Assembly (NCBI GenBank): GCA_030407315.1
Contig: JALQPE010002476.1
Coordinates: forward strand, 1-64,000
Source of the DNA: Asparagopsis taxiformis
Lineage: Eukaryota; Rhodophyta; Florideophyceae; Bonnemaisoniales; Bonnemaisoniaceae
DNA: 64,000 nt
Reading direction: 5' to 3'
This document shows positions 11,213 to 21,200 of the stretch, one piece after another. Position 1 is the first letter of the stretch. Every line of letters begins with the position of its first letter. The notes beneath the pieces are model-generated. The model did no database searches. It worked only from the letters and a program-made list of their open reading frames with translations, and was not told the DNA's origin. The translations under genes were made by a program, and so were the position numbers.

Positions 11213-11227
11213 ACATCTGTGTCGTCA

Positions 11228-12884
11228 TCAAGGATGTTTCACCTTGCGGTGCGTGCGTGGCCAACAGAGTTGGTATTTCATCGTCAATAGTGACGGGCGT
11301 CTCGCCGTTAGTTTCAACACGCGAAAGGCGTCTGGTAGTTGGTGAACCCGACCGGGTCGGTAGACTATTTGATAGTCAAATTCCGCAAGTCGGAGGCGCC
11401 AACGGCATAGTCTCCCTGAAGGGTCATTGATATTCATAAGCCAACGCAGCGCGTTATGGTCCGTCCGGACTACAAACTTTGTTTGCTCCAAGTATGGACG
11501 TAGGATAGTGACAGCCCATACGACGGCTAGACATTCACGCTCCGTAGGGGAGTAACCTCTTTCAGGTTTAGTCAAGGTCCGCGACCAATAGCCAATTGGC
11601 TTGAGATCGTTCTCTTCCCCTTGCTGCTGAAGCAGAGCGCATCCTATTTGGTATGCGGAAGCGTCCGTGTCTACGGTGTAGGGTTGACCCAACTTGGGTA
11701 GAGCCAGTATCGGCGGCTTGGTCATGACCTCTTTGAGAGCGTTGAACGCGCGGCGTTGGTCCTCGGTAGGAGGTTCTTTCCCGAATTTAGGGAGGCTGTC
11801 TTTGGTCAGCATTTCGTTCAAGGGGTGCGCAATTGCGGCATACCCTTTGATGAATCGTCGAAAGACGCCACAGCTTCCGAGGAAGGATCGCATTTGCGTA
11901 GGCGTTTGCGGAAAGATCGCGTCAGCGATAGCCGAAGTGGCGTTCTGTGCAACAGCTAGCTTTCCTGGCATCACGACATGTCCCAGGTAATCAACCTTCT
12001 TTTCGAAGAAATGACACTTTGTCAACTTCAGGGTGACACCTGCTTCCCGTAGGAGGGAGAGTACTTGGTCCACATGGTGGAGATGTTCGGCCTCGTCCCG
12101 AGAGAATACGATCACATCGTCTAAGTAAATCAGACAGGTCTGCCAGCGAACGCTGCTAAGAATAATGTCGATGGCACGCTGAAACGTTGCCGGAGCATTC
12201 TTTAAGCCAAAAGGCAAACGCTTGAAGCGATAGGTCCCCAAGTGGGAGGTGAATGCCGTTTTGTCACGGTCGTCCTGTGCAACAGGGATCTGCCAATAGC
12301 CAGAATTACAATCCAATGTGGTGAATACTTGAGCATCTCCGAGGGAGTCAATGCAATCATCCATTCGTGGAAGGGGGTACACATCATTGACAGTGATGTC
12401 GTTAAGACCCCTATAGTCGACGCAAAAGCGTAATTTACCATCCTTCTTCGGGACAAGAACCACTGGGCTAGCCCATTCGGAGGTCGACGGTTCGATCACT
12501 CCTTTTTCCAGCATGCTGGTTATTTCCTTACGGGCAATCTCTCGGCGAGCGGGTCCCATCCGGTAGGGTTGTTGCCGTCTAGGCTTGCTCCCTTCGACTA
12601 TGTCGATTCGGTGTTCCGTAGCGCGGATGTCCCCTAGGGATCCATCCCACATAGACTCGTGTCGAGATAGCATGCTAAGGATGCGTTCCCTCAACGGGAT
12701 TTGACCAAGGTGGTCCAGAGAGACTTCTTGCTTCCAGCTTGGTGGTTGGGTGGCCTCGGCCTTTGCTCCTGATGGAGAGTAGTCACCATAGTGGAGGCCT
12801 CTTGGGAGGAAGGGGTAGAACGGCTGAGAGCCATGGGGCGCATTGGCCGTTCGGGTGCCCGAAGGGCATAGCCTATAATTGTCC
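11228..12884 (-). pseudogene. Ty3 reverse transcriptase and RNase H
   Basis: On the minus strand this frame contains a full gypsy RT: KKDGKLRFCVDYRGLNDIT, PLPRMDDCIDSLGDAQVF and FTTLDCNSGYWQIPV, then the catalytic YLDDVIVFSRD near 12105-12132. RNase H follows with YTVDTDASAYQIGCALLQQ and the KPERGYSPTERECLAVVWA and RTDHNALRWL segments. There is no ATG at the start of the frame given by a simple search; the frame stays open back through the protease stop, so PR to RT needs a +1 (or -2) shift. Near 11330 the PDAF-R segment should read PDALSR, and a one-base loss there shifts the frame. The RT motifs themselves look intact. Confidence 0.88.
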
Positions 12885-13775
12885 CTTTGGGAGGTACTTG
12901 TCGGATGTACCGAAGTTAGTTAAAATAGTCAGGAATTCCTGTCGCGGGATGACTTCCGCAACCCCATTCGGGATAGAGACACGATGTCGGTGAAGGATCC
13001 GATCTCTCGGTGAGAGTATACTCAAGCCGCCACCGGCGCATACAACAGTAGTTGTTACTTGACTCCGCGGAGGAACATTCACACTTTGTGACAATCGAAT
13101 GCCATGAGGCTGGCGGTCTAAGTTAATCCCATTAGAGGGTCGCGAGGCATCCACGTAGCACGAAAGGGTGGGGGATGTTTTACGCGTAGGCGACATCACT
13201 AGGATAGCTATCGACCCGCCGTCGTGAATATCAATTCGTTGGGCCCGGCACCTAATTGCGTCTACGTGGGTATTCATTGCCCCAGTTCCCAAGATGAGGG
13301 GTACGGCCAACTTAGGCGCGACGAAGAATTCTTCCTCAAAGGACTTGTGGCCTAACTGTAATGACAGTATTATCTTGCCTTTTATCCGAAGAGGATTGCC
13401 GTTAGCATCGGCCAGTTGCGGAACTTTCCCCGTAGGGACTTGGAATTGTTCCCAATTTTGGGGTAAGCTCCTTTCATGGATGACCGATGGTCCGGACCCG
13501 GTGTCCATCACCATACGCATGGGCGTGAGAATTGACGGATCGAGTCCGATGGAACCCATTACTACGTAATGGGCGGCCTTAAGCAGGCATGAGGCTTTCG
13601 GCCTTGAGGTTCGAGTCCCTGTGGGGGAACCCGAAGGGGTTGGTGTCTGGGAAAGACTTTGGTCCCTAGAGGGAGTTGCAGCCTTTTCCTGCGGAGGTGG
13701 TTGTGGTGAGATGTCCACCGAGTAGCGTAATCGCTCCACCTCCTGACGGGAGTGCGACACCTCACTCCCCGTCAT
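12873..13775 (-). CDS. Ty3 aspartic protease domain ORF
   Basis: The 300-residue minus-strand ORF has the retropepsin active site in MVMDTGSGPSVIHE (DTGS near residue 90), and later a hydrophobic stretch, LAVPLILGTGAMNTHVDA, matching the second conserved region of retroviral proteases. The first 60 residues are proline- and serine-rich. Its ATG overlaps the gag stop in the sequence TAATG, so it may be translated by termination-reinitiation or be joined to gag in other copies. Its own stop lies inside the open RT frame. No break is seen within it. Confidence 0.8.
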   Translation of the reverse strand: MTGSEVSHSRQEVERLRYSVDISPQPPPQEKAATPSRDQSLSQTPTPSGSPTGTRTSRPKASCLLKAAHYVVMGSIGLDPSILTPMRMVMDTGSGPSVIHERSLPQNWEQFQVPTGKVPQLADANGNPLRIKGKIILSLQLGHKSFEEEFFVAPKLAVPLILGTGAMNTHVDAIRCRAQRIDIHDGGSIAILVMSPTRKTSPTLSCYVDASRPSNGINLDRQPHGIRLSQSVNVPPRSQVTTTVVCAGGGLSILSPRDRILHRHRVSIPNGVAEVIPRQEFLTILTNFGTSDKYLPKGQL

Positions 13776-14647
13776 TAGTTTTCCGACGACGTGTCGGAGT
13801 CGTCGGAGGTTTCCAAGGCGTCGGCAACGTCTTGAGCCGTTACGGAAGATCCGTTACGTTCTAAAACGTCTCGCCTCAGAGGGCCCAATTTGGGATGATT
13901 TTCGTCATCGGCGAACGCAACCATGCGTGTTGGAGGGTTTGACCGTTGGAGCACGGCTTTAGGGTAATCCCTTTTTCGGTTGAACCGATTGGACTGGCGC
14001 TGTTGGCGGCGCATAACCTGCTCCGGTTCTTGCTGGTAAGCGTAGTTCGCAAAGGCGAAGTAAGTTCCCACTGAGGGTGGTAGGTAAGGGCAAGTGTACA
14101 ACACATGCCCCGGTTGGCGACAGCCAGAGCATCTCCAAGTAACAGCCCCTTCGGGGATCATACTCTCAGCGAGTTTAAGATGTTCTCCCGTTAGGGTAGG
14201 GGCCTGCATTGGCGCGCCCATTGGGTTCCCGGTAGGGGAAGGTAAGGTCGGCGGCGGGGTCCGCGGTATCACAGCCGGTTCTCCGGGTACGGTAGCGAGC
14301 AACGCTTTGCGTTTACGATCCGCGATTTCCCGAGTAGGGTAGGCCTTAGGTTTCGCGGGCAGCGATGCTCGTAAAGAGTCCCCGAGTCCTTTAGCAAGGT
14401 TACGGACAGCAAGGAAATCTTCTCCGCCACTGCGTCTGTGTTCTCGGAAATGGACGCGGACGTCCACAACCTCTAGTACACCTAGTATTACTAGGCGGAC
14501 GTCCATGTTCTCCAGTATTTTTGGATGTCCGCCTAGAACCGGACGTCCATGCGGTCTAGTACGTCTAGTATTACTAGGGCGACATTCATTGTTTCTAGTA
14601 CCACGGATGTCCCCCTCGGGATGGACTTCCGCCATGTCTATGTCCAC
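13775..14647 (-). pseudogene. Ty3 gag C-terminal part with CCHC knuckle, 5'-truncated
   Basis: The minus-strand frame of 290 residues has one zinc knuckle, CSGCRQPGHVLYTC (C-x2-C-x4-H-x4-C, about residues 170-183), followed by a basic nucleocapsid-like part and an acidic serine-rich end. The first ~70 codons do not look like gag. They are translated from the GGACGTCC-type repeat, since the same peptide pattern (VDVRVHFREHRR) is readable at 37400-37441 as VDVRVHFRKHRR with one change. The capsid domain is therefore missing, and the real gag begins near residue 70 (about 14430). Confidence 0.75.
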
Positions 14648-14740
14648 CTAGGACGGGCGCCGGTTCAGAAATTCAAAAATTTCGACCCCAGAAATTTCTG
14701 CCGCCGTGCTCGACATGGATGTCCGCATCCATCACGGCGA
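14431..14740. repeat. GGACGTCC-type palindromic repeat, 46-bp block shared with 37.4 kb
   Basis: The stretch carries many copies of GGA[CT]GTCC, often as the longer palindrome-like GGACGTCCGC[AG]TCC, and repeated CTAGTA-TTACTAG motifs. The block 14431-14476 (minus) matches 37396-37441 (plus) with few differences, and similarity stops at the same point in both, at the end of ACACAGACGC. That makes it look like the terminus of a dispersed repeat. Confidence 0.6.
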
Positions 14741-16050
14741 CCACTCTATTTTTCCTTGTCGGTCGACTCCAATTTCGTCTTTAATTTTTTCATCCTCTCG
14801 CTCACACCCCCTTCCTGTTGGTGCTCACCTCCCCCGTACTGTACCTCAAACACCCCCAATACCACTCTAGCACGCATTTTCAGATACCTATCCCCGCTTC
14901 CACGGTGCACACCTCCATTCCATACCTACTTTTCTGCTCTACCGTACAGATTTCGTATAACCAGTCCTCATACTACCTCAGAATAGGGCAAAACACCCCC
15001 TATCTCCTCGACCATGCTCTCCCCCATCACCTTTGAAACGTATTGTTCTTCAGTACCCTCTCTCCTCTACCCTCAACCCCTCTCCTTCGCCCTCTACACA
15101 AACTTCCCCTGCAGCTTACTCTTCCAAAACCTCTCACTCCCCATCCCGTACCCGACCTGCTCCACCCCTCCCTCCCTCAGCTGCTCCATGCCCCCACGCC
15201 ATCCGCATCTTCGATACCGTATACACCACCACCACCGGCCCACGCTCCCGCACTGCGGGGTGGCTCCCCCGCCGTATCCCCAGAAACCTCCCCGCTCTGA
15301 AACACATATCAACCCCCCACTCCGCACCCTTCCTCCCACTCCCCTCCCTCCCCAAATACAATAACCCCCTTCTTCTCCATCACATCCCCACTCACCACAG
15401 CCAGAACAGACGCCACCCCTCCCCTTCTTTCTCCTCACTTTCCTAAAAACCCCTCCTCTCGGCGCCTTCAACCGCACCCTCCTACGGTCCCACCTAAACA
15501 CCTCCTCCGCCCTCACTACCCCAACACCCCGCAGCGTCTCCCCAATCCCCATAATATGCTTGTCGGCACTCCTCTCCGAATCACAATCCATTCTAAACCC
15601 GCACTCCGTACATTTCCACCTCCCCCTGTACCATCCCAAGATTCCATCCCCCCACAGAACACATCCTCATACCACAGAAGAATTTTCTTCCTCTCATACC
15701 TCATCCTTAAAACCTCCATCAGCTCCATGTAAATTTCGATGAAAATATTTTCTCTACTATGCAATCTCAAACATGTATGAGCCTATGCCTTTCCGCTTTG
15801 TCAACCCTGAATATTGGTACTCATGTATTCATAAAATAGGGCCACCCACATCCCTATCCCGTTCTGCAAGCTTTACAAACCACTAGACGCATACTCCACA
15901 ACTATACAACAAACACTACTCGCTATTTCAGACGACGCGGTACACAAGTAGCGTAGTGTCAACCTTCCGTGACGCCTTCCCTGATGCGTACAAGTGGGAA
16001 ACACGTCTAGACGTATATCAGAACTGAGTGCGGGAATTTTCGGCACAGGA
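14741..16050. other. Pyrimidine-rich, gene-poor stretch
   Basis: From about 14790 to 15660 the plus strand is strongly C/T-rich, and the long plus-strand open frames there are low-complexity Pro/Ser/His readings that I do not accept as genes. On the minus strand, two overlapping frames (15094-15639 and 15516-15770) include WKCTECGFRMDCDSERSADKH, which resembles a C2H2-like finger, preceded by a charged helix. This could be a decayed gene fragment. From 15770 to 16050 I see nothing. Confidence 0.4.
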
Positions 16051-16059
16051 GATGCTGGG

Positions 16060-18000
16060 CCACCAAATTGATTTTTCGGAAATTTTAGAATTTCTGGGCT
16101 GGCCAGCAATGCAATCGAGCTGGACATCCACCGGACGTCCATTTCAGGTTGGTCGCGAGAGGGTGGGGCGGGACCATGATGAAACAAGGACCAAGACCTT
16201 TCCCTGACGTGTTGAGCCTGAAATCGACCCTTCGTGAGACGCGATTTTGGCTTACAGTTGGTGCTAATAGAAGCCAGTGATAGCCCCGATCGGGGCGGCA
16301 GCCGGCTCCGGCTTACAGTTGGTGCTTACAGACGCCAGTGATAGCCCCGATCGGGGCCGGCGGTCGGTTCCTGGGGCCGTTGTGGCCAAATTAGACACCC
16401 TGATTTGAATTAAAATTTGGGCTATTCTCAAAAACATGCACATGTGAACATGTTTTTGAGATGGGGGTGTGCCGTACGGCACAATCGACCGCCCAAATCG
16501 TTGATTTTTGCAAGATTTTTTGTGCCCGAAATTTTAGAATTTCTGGGCTGGCCAGCAGTGCATCTGAGCTGGACATCCACCGGACGTCCATTTCAGGTTG
16601 GTCGTGTGCTGCCTACATCCACGCATTGCAGAAACTAAGCCAGCGGGTTCACTACTAATACAAAGTACACGGAATATGAGTAACGTGATAGGTGAGTAGT
16701 GTTTGTGTTGAGGGAGTAAGGCGGGACCATTATGAAACACGGAAGAAGATGCGTACCTAGCATAACTTAGGCTTGAAGCCTGGAATCGACCCATCTTTCG
16801 GCGCCATTTAGCCTCACAGTTAGTGCTTACAGAAGCCAGTGATGACCCCGCTCGGGGCGGCGGTCGGTTCCTGGGGCCGTTGTGGCCAAATTAGACACCC
16901 TGATTTGAATTAAAATTTGGGCTATTCTCAAAAACATGCACATGTGAACATGTTTTTGAGATGGGGGTGTGCCGTACGGCACAATCGACCGCCCAAATCG
17001 ATGTTTTTTGCAATATTTTTCTGTGCCCGAAATTTTAGAATTTCTGGGCTGGCCAGCAATGCAATCGAGCTGGACATCCACCGGACGTCCATTTCAGGTT
17101 GGTCGTGAGAGAGCGGGGCGGGACCATGATGGAACAAGGACCAAGACCTGTCCCTGGCGTATTGAGCCTGAAATTGACCCTTCGTCAGACGCCATTTAGC
17201 CTTACAGTTGGTGCTTACAGAAGCCAGTGATAGCCCCGATCGGGGCCGGTGGCCGGTGCCTGGGGCCGTTGTGGCCAAATTAGACACCCTGATTTGAATT
17301 AAAATTTGGGCTATTCTCAAAAACATGCACATGTGAACATGTTTTTGAGATGGGGGTGTGCCGTACGGCACAATCGACCCGCCCAAATCGTTGATTTTTG
17401 CAAGATTTTTTGTGCCCGAAATTGTAGAATTTCTGGGCTGGCCAGCAGTGCATCTGAGATGGACATCCACCGGACGTCCATTTCAGGTTGGTCGTGTGCT
17501 GCCTACATCCACGCATTGCAGCAACTAAGCAGGCGAGTTCACTACTCATACAAAGTGCACGGAATACGAGTAACGTGATGGGTGAGTAGTGTTTGTCGTG
17601 GAGGAGTAAGGCAGGACCATGATGGAACAGGGGAAACGATGTCACCCTAGCATAACTTAGGCTTGAAGCCTGGAATCGACCCATCGTTAGGCGCCATTTA
17701 GCCTTACAGTTAGTGCTTACAGAAGCCAGTGATGACCCCGCTCGGGGCGGCGGTTCCGGTGCCTGGGGCCGTTGTGGCCAAATTAGACACCCTGATTTGA
17801 ATTAAAATTTGGGCTATTCTCAAAAACATGCACATGTGAACATGTTTTTGAGATGGGGGTGTGCCGTACGGCACAATCGACCGCCCAAATCGATGTTTTT
17901 TGCAATATTTTTTTGTGCCCGAAATTGTAGAATTTCTGGGCCGGCCAGGAATGCATCTGAGTTGGACATCCACCGGACGTCCATTTCAGGTGATCGTGTA
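16060..18000 (+). repeat. Left repeat array, five copies in plus orientation
   Basis: Four complete units and one partial unit (16060-16370) share a ~240-bp core. Each complete core has a GGCCGTTGTGGCC palindrome, an AAACATG..CATGTTT inverted repeat, the perfect 16-bp palindrome TGTGCCGTACGGCACA and a GGACATCC-ACC-GGACGTCC segment. The 16-bp sites are at 16468-16483, 16968-16983, 17357-17372 and 17860-17875. Spacers alternate between a long and a short type, giving steps of 500, 389 and 503 bases. The array lies downstream of the ParB-oxygenase gene. Short open frames across it repeat the same peptides in several frames and are not genes. Confidence 0.9.
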
Positions 18001-18265
18001 TCGTGCACGTCCAGCCATTACCAGAAGCAAGTTGGCGATGAAGCACGTATAAACCCAATTGTTCTGCTATTTCTAGCATAGACCATCGAGTCTAGAGATG
18101 TGAGGGAATCGTCCTGGAATCATGCTCCAACCCACTAGGGAATGGACAATCTAGTTTGAAAGCATGGAACGGAAGTGCATTATAGTAGGTTCATAGATTG
18201 AAAGTGATAAAGGAGATGATTATATTCTCGATAATTGTTTGCTAAAGTAGTTGTTGTTAAGATAT

Positions 18266-21200
18266 CTAGCCGTCGGAAAACTGTTCTTCCTCTTCGTCCT
18301 CACTATGATAGTGAACTAGATATCCAGGTTGTCCCGGCAGAAGAGGCACTACCGGGGCCACACTCGGTGTGTGCATTACATCCTTGCGAGGTTCTGTCGT
18401 CTTCATCCGCATCATTCGGAGCTGCCCTGTCTTCGGCCTACCATCTTTCTTGACCGGGATGGGAACAACTGTCTTGTGGCGAACATTGACAGGTGCCGGT
18501 TGACTTTGCCTTGCAGACCGGCGCGGAGCATTGGCGATGACTTCTTCTTCGAATCCCAACCGCCTGATGAAACCAAACGAAACATTGTCGGGAATCGGAT
18601 ACGACGCATTCCTGAAATACGTGTGATACCTCGTTGTCGTGTGTGACACAACTCTGTCGACATGCCCTGCCCCGGCATGTTGTACATGGCCGTGACCGAT
18701 GAAGACTGAACGTGGCGGAACGATTACCTTCTTCAGCTTCATCGTCTTGGCGTACATATCTAATTCCAGCGCTTTGGAAAAGACGTACTTGTGGGACCCT
18801 GGACACACCCAGATAGGGAATGGGTCATCTCCGTTGGCAATAACAAAGTAACCCGGAAGTTGATCTTTGCGGTCGCGAGGAGGAACAGGGAAATCATTGT
18901 GTGGGACCTGCCGAGGACACCCCTTTCCCGTTATCAAAAACCGTCCCCCAGATGCCGGCATGACAAGTTTTTCTCCCGGTAAACCGCACTCCTCCAGCCC
19001 TGTCAGCCGGACAAGGATTCCCAACCACACATCCAGCAGGGCTCGCCGCGTCACAAACTTGAACCGGTCGATATGCGTCTCATCGTTCTCGGCATAGTCA
19101 ACCAGGCAGTGGCGCGTAGACGTGAAGCGAGCCCTCCCCTCATTCCGGTTCTTCTCGTCTGTTTCATCGTCCCCCGTATTGACAATGGGACTCCACAGCT
19201 GCCGGTTCCCAGGGTCCTTGTGCACCTGCTCCCCCTCCCACGTTCCCAAAAAGTACCGAAACAATTCCTGGTTAGGAATTTCTTCCATGAGACCCAAGTC
19301 AAATGGGAACTTGTCCGACGCATCTAGGTAGCTTACATCCGCGAAATTGTGCATCACCGTATACCCTCGCTCGTTGATTTCCGTTCGGCAATTGTGGAAG
19401 TACGCCATACCAGTGCCGGCCTCATACGAATCCTTCCAGCTTGTAGACATTCGCGCAACCTGAGCGAAGTCCAGCCTCGAGGGTAGAAACGTCGATGTAG
19501 GCTCACACATCGCCTTGGCAGCCATCTTCCACGCTGCGAAGAACATCGGATAGACGTGATCGATTTCGAATAGCACACGAGCCCGATGTTCTTCCGGAAT
19601 ATGCAGCCCCTCAAACACAGGGTCCATCGCCACTTGCTTCAAATACCTCACCTCTCTGCCCTCCTCATCGATTTCCACACTCTCCAATAACAACCTGAGC
19701 TCAATCGGGGGCAGACAGCCAACCCTCACCGATGCGATGACATCCGCGGGACGCTGCGCCAGATGATGCCCTTCGGCTCGGTCTTCGAAATCGTCAGGAA
19801 GAGACGGCATACGGTCGTCGAAGAGGAGGTCGTCTTCAGAAGGAGAGTCACGAACGATGTAACCGTCTTCATCGACTTCCACTCCTTCCGGAACAGTGAA
19901 TGTAATTGTCACTTCGCGGACCCCCTTGCTTTCGACTTGGCCCTCGTCTGCACCCTGTTTGTCTTCCTCGTCCGAAGCGGTATGGACAGATTCTTGGTTG
20001 GAGGGAGTCGCACCAGCACGTTGGTTATCTTGGGGGACAATCTCAACGGCAGAATCGGGGGAACGGGCGGAGTCTTCGTCAACCTCATCACCGGAAGCAG
20101 TGGCTTGTTGTTGATCGGTGGGTTTATCAACAACGGCCTGCTCTTCTTCCCCGGCGGATTGTTGTACCACAACCGGCTCTTCTTCCTCGAGGCGTGTGCT
20201 CCCCGTCGAGCGAAGTCGCTGTGAACGGCGGCGGATGCCATGCGAAGCAGGCTCATGTTCGACATTCCGCTGCTTCTTGTGAGTGAGTCTCACATTGGCA
20301 GCAGAAGGGCGGCGTTTGCGTCGAGCCTTAGTCTTCTTCTTCAATGTCGGATTGAAAAACTCTTTCAAGTTCGTTTCCAAATCCTGTAAACGCGTGGTTC
20401 TCCGTCGCATTCGAACCTCACTGCTCCGGTCGTCCCCTCTATACATTGCAATGGCATTGGTGAGATGCCATTGCAACTCCTTCGGCTGCTTAACCGACCC
20501 AATTGCCATCTCTGTGCTCAGAAATGACTTGCGCATAATACTCTTTGGGCGCCCAAACGCAGCGTACAGAGAATTTGCTATTGCAGTCACGCGACGGACG
20601 TATGTATAAAAGTCGTTCACGTCAAAGCGTCCATCCGGACGTCCGCCATGAGCAGGGTTCAAGTACTCCGAAAGACCACGCAAGACGAAGACAAAGTTTT
20701 CTTCCAGCAACTCGCGCACTATCTTGTGGTCCAGGTGCGTTATCCCAATCTCGTTGCGGCGCTCGGAATTGTTCAGCTCACGCAACACGTCGTCGAGAAC
20801 AGGATGCTTCAGCGTTGCTATAGCCAAACGCGTCCACCGCCGAGCCGTGTTCGTCGAATTCATCATCCCCATGAACTGCGCCTCGAACAATGTTCGGATG
20901 ACATCAGACTCACGCAAGTCGCCAGCGTTTTCCACGTTGTTTGCAACAGCAATCGTACGGATGAACTGCTGGATGGACGACAAGATTCGAACCAGGGAGC
21001 GCTCCGTCAGTTGCGTCCCAGTCGTATGGTTCGACTCTGCACTCTTGTGGATGATCTCATGAGGCTGGAGATCACTGTCGTCCTTGCGGCGAAGGTAGTA
21101 CACATCCAGAGGCTGAGTAACCCAGCGCAAGCGGTTTGCCTCCTGTGGCAGCTTGGTTCTGTGCATACGGGTGAGGCGCGTGAAGTCATCCGCAATGCTA

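Larger units (their letters stand above)
4016..14447 (-). mobile_element. Ty3/gypsy chromovirus with an antisense ORF
   Basis: Minus-strand order is gag end with a CCHC knuckle, aspartic protease, RT, RNase H, HHCC/DDE integrase and a C-terminal chromodomain: the gypsy order with the chromovirus hallmark. Pol has at least three frame breaks, near 11330, 11215 and 10650. The whole span, including the antisense ORF and the non-coding left end, is rich in small CCC-loop-GGG palindromes that are not evident in the flanks, and this supports the limits given. The capsid part of gag is missing at the right, where a 46-bp block shared with 37396-37441 starts. I could not identify a matching pair of LTRs. 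Confidence 0.8.

Noticed and set aside
13600..13625. GGTTCGAGTCC, another B-box-like sequence
   Set aside because: It lies within the Ty3 protease coding frame and has no tRNA fold around it.
15033..15446. Plus-strand Pro/Ser/His-rich open frame
   Set aside because: Pyrimidine-rich low-complexity DNA gives stop-free frames by composition; no domain or conserved pattern is seen.
19763..20224. Plus-strand frame of 153 codons, and others at 20648-21430 and 21483-21851
   Set aside because: They are shadows of the ParB-oxygenase gene on the other strand.
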